NCBI GenBank assembly: GCA_963921825.1
Contig: OY997596.1
Span: 33,843,932 to 33,907,931, forward strand
From: Erodium maritimum
Taxonomy: Eukaryota; Streptophyta; Magnoliopsida; Geraniales; Geraniaceae
Reading direction: 5' to 3'
DNA length: 64,000 bases
Positions 24,256 through 36,494 of the stretch are shown one piece after another. The number at the start of each line of letters is the position of its first letter. Position 1 is the first letter of the stretch. The notes beneath the pieces are model-generated. The model saw only the letters and a program-made list of their open reading frames with translations. It was not told the origin of the DNA and made no database searches. The translations under genes and the position numbers were made by a program.

Positions 24256-25943
24256 TGTTAGTCTTAGTGCCCGTAGTTCAATCCTAAATGTCCAAATGTA
24301 TATATCATCGTTAGCAATAAAATTAAAGCGGCTTTATATTACTTATGTGTTGGAGTAATATATCGATGTGTGCTCTGATCTATGCCCACCATGCGAATAG
24401 AACCATAGATCGAGATAGATCACACTCGATGGGTCCCTAGTCAACAAAGCTTCACTAGAAGCGACTAGTATGAAAGATGGCTCTTTATGGCTTACGTTCT
24501 GTTAGTCATTGGAATGGGATTCCGGAGTCTGATCATAGATATCATGTGGGACATGATATTGGACGACCCACCCTGAATATGTGCCATAGATTAAGTCATG
24601 AACATATTCAGTGTTGTAGCTTGTCATGTATCCTTAGACCAAGGAGTCTTTGTGATCGCTATGTAGTCAACAACTGAGTTTGACCTGAGCCTAACGTTGT
24701 CCGTAACAGGGCTTCCATAACGGCCAGGATTGGCTTGGGGACGGGCTACATGAGTGACACGAAAGACGGCTAAGGGATTTATCCCTCATACTAAGGTATG
24801 GGAAAGATATCGGTTCTCGGCCACTTGATCGAGAGTGACTGGAAGAATAGCATGGCCATGCACATGATACTGGGTATCATATCTTCAGTCATCTCACATA
24901 TCAAGGAACGGTGATTGAGAATAATAAGGATGACGGCTCTATGCCTTATCTCAATCAGGATATCGGAGATAAAAGGATAATGACAGGGATGACGGAAAGG
25001 TTAGAATCGACAGGGTCGATTCGTTATGCAGTGTCAGGCAATACTAAAGTCTCGTTAGTTGCCACTTAAATAGGATCAAGTAAAATGGGATTTTACGTTG
25101 ATCTATTGACATGCATAAACCTAAGGGTCACACCGGAGGATGAAACTCATTGACACATTTATGGAGAATGGCCAAAAGGGAGTTGTCTCGGGACATGACC
25201 AAAACTGGGTTTTGGGTCATGTGCCCGTACGTGAATAGGACTTTACGGATCGAGACAAGGCTTGGAGTCTTGGGATTGATCGCGTCGGATAATGTTGGAC
25301 ATTTCTGGTATGGAAGGCATGGAGGCGATGAGCGAATCACGGGACCTCGTTGGAAATGGTCACGGGCCATGTTCCAAGAGGCCCATGAAAGGCCCATGCA
25401 ACCAAGGCCCATGGAACTAATTAATCAAGTCTTGATTAATTAGTACTAAGTAAGCAAGACAAGGATTAAGGTGTTGGTGATTCACCACCTAACCCAATCT
25501 TGTCTTGCCATACTTTGTCCTATTTACACCTTACTTGACACCATACTTGTCCCATGCCTTTAGTTGGACAAGTATGGGTTTTGTTATGTTTAAGTCATCT
25601 TTTTTCAACATAACAAACACAAGACAAGAATAGGAAACACATTTTCTCTCCCTCTTCCATGGCCATTTCGGGTTTGGCTAGTTTCCTCCTCCATTTTTGT
25701 GTTCTTGAGTCATCAAAGAGAAGAACTACGTGGCTTTGATTCCCGTGTGGATACGTAGGCGTCTTGGAGACTCAAGCCAATCATTCGTTAACCGGTGTTC
25801 TTGTTTTGGTAAGAACTAGTGCTGAATTTTTCTCTTGTTAATCCATTCTTTGTTAGTTGTTTCATGGTTCTAATTGTCTCTTGGTTTTCATTGATTTTCC
25901 GCTGCGAGTTGGTTCATCTCCAACCCTACCTCGAGACCCAACA
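24256..25943 (+). repeat. Copia 5' LTR (1,688 bp)
   Basis: Starts TGTTAGTCTTAGTGCCCG and ends ACCTCGAGACCCAACA. The right part contains AGTCTTGATTAATTAGTACT and TTTTTCAACATAACAAAC, followed by a pyrimidine-rich tract near 25,640-25,700. Frames inside it are repeated exactly in the 3' LTR and are not genes. Confidence 0.95.
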
Positions 25944-25944
25944 G

Positions 25945-25956
25945 TGGTATCAGAGC
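25945..25956 (+). other. Copia primer binding site, initiator-Met tRNA
   Basis: TGGTATCAGAGC one base after the 5' LTR; same primer type as the gypsy element at 12,651. Confidence 0.92.
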
Positions 25957-27499
25957 CGTGCTACCTTCGGGATTCACAAGACGGTGTTCAAAGTTTCGGT
26001 TTTGCTTGAAAGTTTCGTTTTTGGCATGTTGTTTTGCTAAATTGTTTGATAACATGTTTTAAATTATTGTTTATGGATTTAATACATGTAAAATGATTTT
26101 TTGAAAATTATTTCAAATCTGGAAATTTTGAAAAAAATTTGATTTTTCGGGTCTCGGGAGCGGGACTCTCGGGGAGCCGAAACCGGGACCGAACGGGGCT
26201 CCGTTGGACGGAGCTAGGCCAAGCATGACCATTGGATGGTTGATATGCCAAGGCTAAACCGTTTTGTTAGTTATGACGAGTTTGGAACCGTCATGATGAA
26301 CTCGAAGATCAAATGTTCAAAAGTTTCATTTTTGAACGGTTTCGATAAACCGAGCATCAAAAAATTTCGAAACTTGGCTATTAATTAAAACCGGAAAATC
26401 ACATGATGTTTGATAACATGCTTGTTTGATAACACGATGTGTGATGTGATGTTGGCATGGTGTACATAATAGCCCCGAGCTCGATTTAATTATTTATCGC
26501 TTTTCACGGCCTGCGAGCCGTTAGAGTTAACGTGTAATTATTCTTTCAAGGTGTGGTCGTCGAACCACTTGTTTGTAATATTTATTTATTCCCGACCTGC
26601 GAGTCGTGTATTAAATTGTATTTTTTTACTCAAGACGAAGAAAGGGCGAAAAGGTCATTTGGTGGCTTTTCGGGTGTTGGCATCGGCTTGGAGTCGGTGG
26701 AGCTCAAGAAGCTAGTGGGAGTTAGTTTAGGGGGCTATTATGTGCACATTTATCGCTTTATGCTTGGTTTAGTTTATGCATGATTAATTCTATGTGCTTT
26801 AGAATTGCATGCTTAACTTTATTTACCGAGCATATCACCTCACATGCAAAGATAAAATTGGAATTTTAATCCTTGTGTGTGAACCCTTAGAACCGTCATT
26901 GCATTGGATGTAGTTGACGGGTTCAATGGAAGAATTACATTGGATGTAATTTGAGGCATCATTGCATTTGGAATGTAGTTGATGTGCTCATCGCATCTAG
27001 GATGTGCCAAAGTTTTGAACACAACTGGACAAGTAAAAGCGGGTCATGTCCGATACCTCCCAATTATCAACACCTTACTACCTCCCCGTCCTATGGGTGT
27101 CGTGCGCATTAGCGGAGCATCCATGGGAAAGCGGGGTAGTAGGTTTGGACGACATATGTGGGTGTCGTGCGCATTAGCGGAGCACCTACATAGTGACGGG
27201 CCATAGTTGAAAATTGGTGGACCCGACTACGATTCTCAGCCTGAGGTTGAGCTAGGGTAACAGATAGGGTAAGTCGTGTACATAAGTACATACCCTAGCC
27301 AAGAGTCACATTGGATGTGATTGGATGGAGTCCTACCTACATAGCTCGATTAAGTGGTGAGCATTAGTTCAGCTTAATCGAGTGAATCAAGGATCTTGGT
27401 TTCAGATTCTAAAGGTTTAGAATTGATTGTTGGTGTTTAAGCTTGATCTTCATAAAATTTATTCAGTTTACTGATTGAATTTTATCTGTTGTAGATCAA
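25957..27499 (+). other. Copia untranslated leader
   Basis: About 1.5 kb without a supported gene. It contains a short repeat pair around GGGTGTCGTGCGCATTAGCG at about 27,095 and 27,160, and repeated CATTGGATGTA words at 26,890-27,010. Confidence 0.7.
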
Positions 27500-27990
27500 A
27501 TGGCAAATTCAGCGAACATTAATAGTTTGTCATTAAAAACCATTCTTGACAGGGTCAAGCTAAATGGGACAAACTATTTGGACTGGTACAGAATTTTGAG
27601 GATAGTCCTCAAGTCTGAACGCAAAGAATATGTCCTTGACAAGGCTGTCTCTAAGACCATATCAGAGTTACATGAAGTGTCATCAGCTACTGAGAAGAAT
27701 ATCTCAGGGATCTGGGATCCAAGGATATTCTGATGGTCAACAAGGGAATTGGAAGTGGCAAGGGCTGGGCCCATGCGCACTTGGCAGGAAAGATGAGACA
27801 CCTGAGAATGTCTGCTTCTACTGCCAACAGCCTGGTCATTGGAACCGGGATTACAGGAAGTTCACGGCTGATCTGAAGAAGGGCAGTGGGACTGCGCCTT
27901 CATCAAATAGCGTGGATGATCTGAAGAAGGGCAGTAGGACTGCGCCTTCATCAGGAAACCTGGATGATCTAAGGAAGGGCGGTGGGACCG
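27500..27990 (+). mobile_element. Copia gag region
   Basis: Starts MANSANINSLSLKTILDRVK, with LNGTNYLDWYRILRIVLKS as in copia gag proteins. A zinc knuckle follows (CFYCQQPGHWNRDYRKF), then a tandem repeat of a Lys/Gly/Ser-rich unit (DLKKGSGTAPSS, three times). Fossil. Confidence 0.85.
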
Positions 27991-28019
27991 TGCCTTCATC
28001 CGGTATTAACTCTATAGAG

Positions 28020-28960
28020 CTACATCTCTCTACTTCCAAAGATTCATGGGTATTAGATACCAGGACTGAATCTCACACATGCACTTATATATGGTGGCTG
28101 AAAGTAGGAGAGGTTTGGAAAGCACGAAATGGACCTCAGAGTTGTGGCAACTGCTGTAGGATCCATGAGTCTTGCTTTGCCAAGAGGCCTTGTCTTAGTA
28201 TTGTATAATGTATATTGCATACCTACTTTTAGTAGGAATATTATATCTGTATCCGTGTTTGACAAGGAAGGATATAATGTTAATATTGGAAATGGAGTTT
28301 TCAATGTTCTATGCAATGATATGTTTTATACCAGTACTGACATGGTTGGAGGATTGTACATATTAGATATGGGTAACAATGCCTCAAGTTCTATATATTC
28401 CGTTAATACTAAGAGGTCTAAATCCAACGATTTAAACCTAACTCTGTTATGGTACTGTCATTTGGGTCGCATAAACAAGAAGCGCCTATCAGCACTTCAG
28501 AAGTGCGGGCTTTCAGGTTCATTCGAATTCCATTCGATCGATAGGTGCAAGGTTTGTTTGATGGGTAAAATGACTAAAGTGCCCTTTATCGATCGCGATG
28601 AAAGGGCGGGTGAATTATTGGGGCTGATACACTCGAATGTGTGTAGACCAATAAGTTCACTTGCCAGGAGGGGTTTTAGCTACTTTATCACATTTACTGA
28701 TGATTACAGTAAATATGGTTATGTCTATTCGGTGAGACATAAGTCTGAAGCTTTTGATAAATTCAAAGAGTTTAAGACTATAGTAGAAAACCAGCTCGAC
28801 AAAGGTATTAAGGCACTTCGATTGGATCGAGGTGGAAAATACTTGACCACAGAGTTATTAGATCATCTAAAAGAGAATGGGATCCTTTTGGAATGGACTC
28901 CTCCTAGGTCACTGTAGTTGAAAGGTGTAGCCAAACGGAGAAATCGGACATTGTTAGACA
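28020..28960 (+). mobile_element. Copia protease and integrase region
   Basis: A protease-like SWVLDTRTESHTCTY is followed by the GAG-pre-integrase region (LWYCHLGRINKKRLSALQK, CKVCLMGKMTKVPF). The integrase core follows, with YFITFTDDYSKYGYVY and an ALRLDRGGKYL region. Fossil with breaks. Confidence 0.88.
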
Positions 28961-29539
28961 ATGGTCTGTTCCATGATTAGTTGGACTGATCTCCCAATCT
29001 CTTTTAGGGGTTTTGCTCTAGAGACGACCGCATTCATAGTGAATCGGGCTTCGACGAATGGTGTGGAAGGGACACCATTTTAAAAATGGTACGGGATGAT
29101 GCCCGCTTTGTCCTTCCTAAAGATTTGTGGTTGCGAGGCTTATGTGAAACATTTGGTTTCGACTAAGCTCGAACCAAGATCTGAGATATGCACCTTCGTG
29201 TGGTATCCCAAAGCAACAAGGGGATACTATTTCTACAATCCCAGTGAGAACATGGTGTTCGTCGCTTGGGGTGGGGTCTTTATGGAAAAAAAGTTTTGTT
29301 TCCAAAGACGTCATTGGGAGGACTGTGCATCTCGAAGAAATTCAGGATGGTACAGATCTGTCTAAACCAATTAGCAACCCTGTAGAAAGGAGCCAGAGAT
29401 TGTCGTAGAGTAAGAACCAATTCCTGTTACAATTCCGGAAGGTCCAAGGCGATTTGAAAGGATCAATCTTCCACCTCCAAGATATGGTATCCGGAGGTGA
29501 CAATGAAGTCATGGTGGATCACGATGATCCAGCCACCTT

Positions 29540-30880
29540 TCAGGAAGTCGTGGATGGGCCCAACTCCGAGTTATGGCTGGGAGCCATGAGGGAGGAAATG
29601 CAATCCATGTCGGACAACCGAGTCTGGGAACCGGTTGATCCCATCAATGGTGTGAGGACCATAGGATGCAAATGGATCTTCAAGGTGAAGATGGACATGG
29701 ACGGCAACCCTTTGACCTACAAAGCTCAACTGGTGGCGAAAGGTTATAGGCAGATCCAATGGATTGACTATGAGGAAACCTTCTCCTTAGTGGCTATGGT
29801 CAAAATCAATCCAAATTCTTCTTGACATAACTGCGTATCATAATTACGAGATATGGCAAGTGGATGTCAAAACCGCTTTCCTAAATGGAAATTTGACTGA
29901 GTACGTTTGTATGTCTCGGCCCAAAGGTTTTGACGATCCGAAGAATAAAGGAAAGATTTATAAGTTGTTGAAATCCATTTATGGATTGAAACGAACTTCT
30001 CGGAGTTGGATCCTTCGTTTTGATGAAGCTGTAATTGGATTTGGCTTAATCAAGAACGAGGATGAATCTTGCGTTTATAAGAAGGCTAGTGGGAGCAAGA
30101 TTACCTTTCTGGTTCTCATTGAAAACGACATCCCAACCTTGCACGAGACTGAAGCTTGGTTGAGGAAGTGTTTTTCAATAAAGGACTTAGGCGATACTTC
30201 TTATATCTTAAGGATTAAGATATGTAGAGATCGCACCAAGAGGGTCTTGGATTTAAGTCAGGGAACCTATGTGAACAAGGCATTGAGTAGGTTCTTAATG
30301 CTCGATTCAAAGAAAGGACTCTTACCCACTAGTCATGGCATTCATCTCAGCAAGACACAGTGTCCTAAGACACCTGATGAGCTGAAAAGGATGATGAGAA
30401 TCCTATGCGCCTGGGGGCAGGATCGATCATATATGCCATGACATGTATGAGACCAGACGTCTCGTAAGCCTTATGTTGTACAAGTAGACATCATTCTAAC
30501 CCGGGGGAAAGATGATGTTGAACTAGTCGTCGAAGGATGAGTAGACGCTAGTTTTCCAAGACAAATCCAGATGACTTTAGAAGTCAATCAGGATATGTGT
30601 TTACGCTGAATGGTAGAGCTTTAGCTGGGAAAGCGTAAAGCAAGATACCATTGCCGAATCTACGACAGAGGCCAAGTACATGGATGCTGCAGAGGCAGCT
30701 AAGGAGGCTATGTGGATTTGGAAATTCATGGCAGGGCTGGGTGTAATTAAAAACCCATCCAGTCCGGTGAATCCATTTTGCGACAACACAAGGGCCATTG
30801 CGCAAGCTAAAAGCCTAGATCGCATAACAAATCCAAACATGTACTGCGGCGTATCCACCTCATCAGATAAATACTGAACT
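29540..30880 (+). mobile_element. Copia reverse transcriptase and RNase H region
   Basis: The RT start shows WLGAMREEMQSMSDNRVW and GCKWIFKVKMDMDGN. The middle has VDVKTAFLNGNLTEYVCM and YGLKRTSRSWILRFDEA. RNase H shows EAKYMDAAEAAKEAMWIW and PVNPFCDNTRAIAQA. The order is typical of Ty1/copia. Fossil with breaks. Confidence 0.9.
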
Positions 30881-31017
30881 GAGGTGAAGTGAAGATAACC
30901 GATATTGCAACAGATGATAACATAGCCAACCCTTTGACTAAGACAGTGTCACTGCCTGAACATGTTAGACATGTAAAGTCGATGGGGACATATTGGAGTT
31001 TAGATTGGAACTAGGGC

Positions 31018-31028
31018 AAGTGGGAGAT
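31018..31028 (+). other. Copia polypurine tract
   Basis: AAGTGGGAGAT directly before the 3' LTR, a classic plant copia tract. Confidence 0.9.
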
Positions 31029-32716
31029 TGTTAGTCTTAGTGCCCGTAGTTCAATCCTAAATGTCCAAATGTATATATCATCGTTAGCAATAAAATTAAA
31101 GCGGCTTTATATTACTTATGTGTTGGAGTAATATATCGATGTGTGCTCTGATCTATGCCCACCATGCGAATAGAACCATAGATCGAGATAGATCACACTC
31201 GATGGGTCCCTAGTCAACAAAGCTTCACTAGAAGCGACTAGTATGAAAGATGGCTCTTTATGGCTTACGTTCTGTTAGTCATTGGAATGGGATTCCGGAG
31301 TCTGATCATAGATATCATGTGGGACATGATATTGGACGACCCACCCTGAATATGTGCCATAGATTAAGTCATGAACATATTCAGTGTTGTAGCTTGTCAT
31401 GTATCCTTAGACCAAGGAGTCTTTGTGATCGCTATGTAGTCAACAACTGAGTTTGACCTGAGCCTAACGTTGTCCGTAACAGGGCTTCCATAACGGCCAG
31501 GATTGGCTTGGGGACGGGCTACATGAGTGACACGAAAGACGGCTAAGGGATTTATCCCTCATACTAAGGTATGGGAAAGATATCGGTTCTCGGCCACTTG
31601 ATCGAGAGTGACTGGAAGAATAGCATGGCCATGCACATGATACTGGGTATCATATCTTCAGTCATCTCACATATCAAGGAACGGTGATTGAGAATAATAA
31701 GGATGACGGCTCTATGCCTTATCTCAATCAGGATATCGGAGATAAAAGGATAATGACAGGGATGACGGAAAGGTTAGAATCGACAGGGTCGATTCGTTAT
31801 GCAGTGTCAGGCAATACTAAAGTCTCGTTAGTTGCCACTTAAATAGGATCAAGTAAAATGGGATTTTACGTTGATCTATTGACATGCATAAACCTAAGGG
31901 TCACACCGGAGGATGAAACTCATTGACACATTTATGGAGAATGGCCAAAAGGGAGTTGTCTCGGGACATGACCAAAACTGGGTTTTGGGTCATGTGCCCG
32001 TACGTGAATAGGACTTTACGGATCGAGACAAGGCTTGGAGTCTTGGGATTGATCGCGTCGGATAATGTTGGACATTTCTGGTATGGAAGGCATGGAGGCG
32101 ATGAGCGAATCACGGGACCTCGTTGGAAATGGTCACGGGCCATGTTCCAAGAGGCCCATGAAAGGCCCATGCAACCAAGGCCCATGGAACTAATTAATCA
32201 AGTCTTGATTAATTAGTACTAAGTAAGCAAGACAAGGATTAAGGTGTTGGTGATTCACCACCTAACCCAATCTTGTCTTGCCATACTTTGTCCTATTTAC
32301 ACCTTACTTGACACCATACTTGTCCCATGCCTTTAGTTGGACAAGTATGGGTTTTGTTATGTTTAAGTCATCTTTTTTCAACATAACAAACACAAGACAA
32401 GAATAGGAAACACATTTTCTCTCCCTCTTCCATGGCCATTTCGGGTTTGGCTAGTTTCCTCCTCCATTTTTGTGTTCTTGAGTCATCAAAGAGAAGAACT
32501 ACGTGGCTTTGATTCCCGTGTGGATACGTAGGCGTCTTGGAGACTCAAGCCAATCATTCGTTAACCGGTGTTCTTGTTTTGGTAAGAACTAGTGCTGAAT
32601 TTTTCTCTTGTTAATCCATTCTTTGTTAGTTGTTTCATGGTTCTAATTGTCTCTTGGTTTTCATTGATTTTCCGCTGCGAGTTGGTTCATCTCCAACCCT
32701 ACCTCGAGACCCAACA
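31029..32716 (+). repeat. Copia 3' LTR (1,688 bp)
   Basis: Same length and, as far as I compared, same sequence as the 5' LTR. It ends CGAGACCCAACA, followed by TTTTA and the resumed 58-bp array of LTR B. Confidence 0.95.
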
Positions 32717-33682
32717 TTTTACTGTTGGTGTCTTGGGTGGCCATGAGTGCCTGTGAGTGTTGAACCTGCGTTGTTACTGGTTGTTGAACTTGCTTGTGAT
32801 TGTGATTGTGATTGTGGTTACTTGAGGTTGGGGGCCCGCTTCATGAAACGGGGGTCCACAAGCACACGCGTCTGCATGTTCAGACGGGGTAGGGGGCCCG
32901 CCCGTCAATAAAGGGGTCCTGGTCGCGCGTGTGTGGTTTGGGTTTGTGAGCATTCTTTGCCTGGCTTACGAGTTAGAGTCTCGGTAAGTTGCGAGCATTC
33001 TTCGGCTGGCCTGACCGAGTTAGAGTCTCGGGAGGTTGCGAGCGTTCTTTGGCTGGCCTGACCGAGTTAGAGTCTCGGGAGGTTGCGAGCGTTCTTGGCA
33101 CTGAGCAGTTGGCAGCTGGTATGCAATCCTTTGCGATCTTGTTTGGTGTGCGATCCTTTGTGATCTTGAGTGTTGCGTGGTGGTCTTTTGAGTCCTTGGG
33201 AGGGGTCGTGATCGTTGTGTCGGGTCTACTTTACGTGTCAGGGTGTTGAGTTGGTCAAGGAAGGTAACAGTGGGTGTGTGTTCAGTCGGAGTACTTGGGT
33301 TGGGGATGGTGTTCCCCGGTGTTGAGTTTGTGTTGGTGTTACCGGCATTGTCTGCTAATTATGCCGTAGTCAGTCTGTTATCCGTGGTGGTGAGCGAACG
33401 CTCACCCCTAGCTGCTTTTCCAACAGGTACTGTTCGCAGGCTGGACTAGGTGAGCTTCTGAAGCTTGAAGAGCTAGAAGCGGGATTCTGGGTTTATTTGA
33501 GTCTAGCGACGTATACCATGTTTTTGTCCACTTGTTGGGACTGATTTTGAGTTGTAAATATTATTTTGTTGAACTAAACTAGTATTTTAAAGTGTTTATT
33601 AAAAACAGGTTTCAAACGGTTTTATTATTTTAAATGTTCGCGTCCCGAGTTCGGTTTACTGAAATTGGGGCGTGACAGAGTA

Positions 33683-35171
33683 GCCCTCCCGATAGGTCGA
33701 CAACCGACCTCGTTAGACTAGGAATTCCTTTAGTATGCACTTTAAGACCATGAGAGAGGGTACTTTAGAGCTCGAGGATGACATCTCTCTCCCAAACAAT
33801 GAGAGGCTAGTTACACATACCATAGTCTAAAACTTCGGGGGGAAAGGCATCCCACTGTCGCCCCCACCACCACACCAACTGACTTCCTTGCCCCCTACCG
33901 CTCTATGCCTAGGAAAAGGTCAAAGATAAGCCCGAAGTTCATGTACAAATAGATCCCCTTTGACAATTGCTTCTCCACCAGTCAGGAAACGATTAGGAGA
34001 GGAAAACTTGGGGGAGTGAAGAAAAATCCACCAATGGATGGAAGAAAACCACGCTCTACCGGAGAATCAGAGCCAACATCACTGAGTTTCAAAGACCTAC
34101 TAGATGGATCAATGGATAGGGAAATGGAATTGGCGTAATATGCAAGAGACCGAAAACACCCTCTACTATCTGAATGATGTCCTTAGGGGCAGGTGACTGG
34201 GTTGTTACTCCCTAGTGGAAGGGTGAATATAACACCACCAGGTATTATTTTTCCTCCACTAATACAGACGGTTTTTAGCAGGTTTGTAGATCACAATACC
34301 CTCACACCTATTACCACTCGCGATCGAGCACTACCGTCGCCTCTGCCTCCTTCCATGCGAGATTGTGGATCGACTGAGGTCCCATGAGGGAGCCACCAGA
34401 GCCCCCGTTCCCCTAATCAGCCCCCGCCGCCTCTGAAGCCGCTAGTAACGAAGCCTACTCCTTGGCTTCCACCGATGCCTCCTCCTCGATCTGTCTCCCG
34501 ATTTCGGGCAGTCATGATCGTTTGGTTTTGTTTTCCTTTCTCTGTTTTATTCCCTTTTGTATGGTTTAGCCATCCACCATGTCACGTTATCCCTCCCCAA
34601 GTCGAGCTCGTCTCCCAACAGCTCAAAGGTCCCAATAGGAGGATCCGTAAGTTTCCAGGCTACTTTGCTTGGGCATAGGTCGAGCCAGAAATGGTATTCA
34701 TTTCAGGTCTAATTAGTTGCTTCAGTTGCACGTGTCTTACTTTTTTGTTCTAAGTAGTGTTCTGGTCTAGTATAAGGTTTAATTTTTAGCTTATGAGTCA
34801 TCTGTTCCGCGATGTTATCGGTTATTGCTCTCGGAGTCTGTTACCCAGGAGCCTACATGGCCCTGTATCAAAAACCCAACTATATTTCAAACTTTTTTTT
34901 AAAGATTAGTAGTAGTATGTCATCGAAAATACTACTTCCTCTCTTATCTTTTGGTATTATGTTATGTTTGAAAGAAATAAAAGTCTCCTATGTTCAAAGA
35001 AAAAACATTACAAGAAATCGTTGAGATCCCCCTTTTAGTCTATAAGTTGAGAATTACATTTAATTATAGATAAAAACTAGTTTCCCTTTCAAAATAGTAA
35101 CTCAAAACTTTGAGAGTTGAAAAATGGTATCATCTCGTTCTATAATCTTTTCACCAATTCTCAATTATAAT
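33683..35171. other. Unassigned DNA, probably old transposon remnants
   Basis: It continues the target DNA of solo LTR B. There are Pro/Ser-rich short frames near 34,190-34,680 and no recognised domain. From 35,020 to 35,160 a loose inverted repeat (AGTTGAGAATTACA... and ...CCAATTCTCAATTATAA) hints at a small AT-rich MITE. Confidence 0.35.
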
Positions 35172-35180
35172 TTTTATAAG

Positions 35181-35640
35181 GGGTTACTCCATGTCCTAAC
35201 GCCCAACTTTCAGAAACTGTTAAATCCTAACCTTATAAAACTGAAATTGCCATGTAGTAACGGTCAAACATCTTTTTACACCAAATGTTTCTAATTTTAA
35301 ACGGGCGTTAACTTGGCCAAGTGGAAAGTTGAGTTTGCCCTCAAATATATTATTCCTTCGGACGTTAACTTGGCCAAACTTCATCTCTTCGTGACCTTAT
35401 CTCTTCATCTCAGCTCTTCGAACTTCATCTCTTCATGACCTCAGCTCGCCCAAGCTCCATTATAAAATGAGTCACGTGAGACGCACGTGAGTCACTGTTC
35501 ACGGAAACAGTCAATTTGAACAGTAGTTATTGTTTTTTAATAATTCAGTTTTGAAATTTGTTACTATTTGACAATTTTCCAAAGTTTGGGTGCGGAAATG
35601 ATAATTAAGTGAAGTACGGCGCTAGTACATGGAGTAACCT
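35181..35640. mobile_element. MITE, 460 bp, with 23-bp imperfect terminal repeats
   Basis: The left end is GGGTTACTCCATGTCCTAAC. The right end, inverted, reads AGGTTACTCCATGTACTAGC. Both flanks carry TTTTTATA, compatible with a target duplication. It is AT-rich with no coding frame. Inside, CTTCATCTCTTCATGACCTCA-like words repeat. The superfamily is unknown; the GGG-type ends would fit a Mutator-like MITE. Confidence 0.6.
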
Positions 35641-35805
35641 CTTTTTATAATAATTCAAAGTGATTCTACACTTATAAGATACAAGTGATTTAAAGTAGAT
35701 TTTAGGACGAACATCATAACCATGCTATTAGTATTTAGGGATAACGCTGAATCCTAATTGTGTTGGAAAGGGGGTTTTCACGTCCTAACTGTGGCCACCT
35801 TTTTG

Positions 35806-36062
35806 TGACATGTCCTATACCAAAGGTCACCTTTTGTCACATGTCCTATTCAAAAGGTGATTTTTTTTTTTACAAAACATGAAAAATGACACCAAAAAAG
35901 TGTTTTTTTTGGTAAATTTATACCACCTACCTCTTGTAGTGCACTGATAAACGCAAATTATACAAAAATTAAGAGGAAAAACCATCGAATGTGAACGTTA
36001 TACCACTTTTTTGGTGTCATTTTTCATGTTTTGTAAAAAAACACCTTTGGTATAGGACATAT
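35806..36062. mobile_element. Fold-back MITE, about 255 bp
   Basis: The arm ACAAAACATGAAAAATGACA followed by CCAAAAAAGTG returns inverted at 36,004-36,040. The outer word TGTCCTATACCAAAGGT returns as ACCTTTGGTATAGGACA. A loop of about 90 bp separates the arms. It has no coding capacity and lies directly left of the LINE RNase H relic. Confidence 0.65.
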
Positions 36063-36069
36063 CACGAAA

Positions 36070-36490
36070 AGAATAGGTGTGTAGGGACGATACAAGCTAG
36101 ATCACGAAGGCGAGATCCTCTTCCTTTCAAGGCCCACAAGATCCGGGTTTGGTGGAAGTGTATGCTATAAGGGATGCGCTACAATGATTAATTTATAGGC
36201 CACAACAAAGAGCCATCATTTGAAGTGATTGCAAGGTCATAGTGGATATGATCAACAAAAAGAGAAGATCATCTTCTCCTACATGGATAGTCCCTAGCGA
36301 TTGTATTTCCCTATTATCTAGACTCGGAGACGTACAACTCGATTTTGTAAAACGGAATACGAACGAAGCAGCTCACTAGTTTGCCAGGGCGGCCTGTTCC
36401 TCCCCTGTCTGGAATGACAAGGAAAGTTTATACCATAACCATTTCAACGGATCCTTATAACCGACATTTAAATAATATTTCTCGTATTTG
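36070..36490 (+). pseudogene. LINE-derived RNase H (RVT_3-like) fragment with poly(A) end
   Basis: One frame reads LVEVYAIRDALQ, then SDCKVIVDMINKKRRSSSP, then LDFVKRNTNEAAH and FARAACSSP. This matches the plant-type RNase H found at the 3' end of some L1-type LINEs: acidic residues at VEVYAIRDAL, SDC and the RNTNEAAH block. Three in-frame stops interrupt it. After the coding part the sequence ends AATATTTCTCGTATTTGATA and a run of A, a LINE-like 3' terminus. RT and endonuclease are missing. Its left end meets the fold-back MITE. Confidence 0.7.
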
Positions 36491-36494
36491 ATAA

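Larger units (their letters stand above)
24256..32716 (+). mobile_element. Ty1/copia element, Angela-like, nested in LTR B
   Basis: An 8.46 kb element with two 1,688-bp LTRs, TTTTA duplicated perfectly on both sides (24,251-24,255 and 32,717-32,721), a tRNA-Met primer site and a polypurine tract. The internal region has gag, protease, integrase, RT and RNase H pieces in copia order (integrase before RT). LTR size and RT style suggest the Angela/Tork group; lineage is tentative. The LTRs are equal in length and I noticed no difference between them, so the insertion is very young. The coding region is nevertheless broken in many places, about ten, so it was probably moved by enzymes from another copy. 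Confidence 0.94.
21845..33677 (+). mobile_element. Gypsy solo LTR, copy B, split by a copia element
   Basis: Starts TGTAATAACCACTCCCGGTC and ends ATTGGGGCGTGACA. A perfect 5-bp duplication GAGTA flanks it (21,840-21,844 and 33,678-33,682). With the copia element taken out the LTR is about 3.4 kb and has no gypsy internal region, so it is a solo LTR left by LTR-LTR recombination. Its body matches copies A, C and D. The left part is 21,845-24,255 and the right part 32,717-33,677. It is older than the copia that interrupts it. Confidence 0.92.

Noticed and set aside
24477-32216. Identical pairs of small frames (about 24,477/31,250, 25,128/31,901, 25,150/31,923) as duplicated genes
   Set aside because: They are the two LTR copies of one copia element.
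35007-35943. CACTA-type transposon ends (CATTACAAGAAATCG at the left, CCTCTTGTAGTG at the right)
   Set aside because: The right word lies in the loop of the fold-back MITE, the left word is imperfect and no 3-bp duplication matches.
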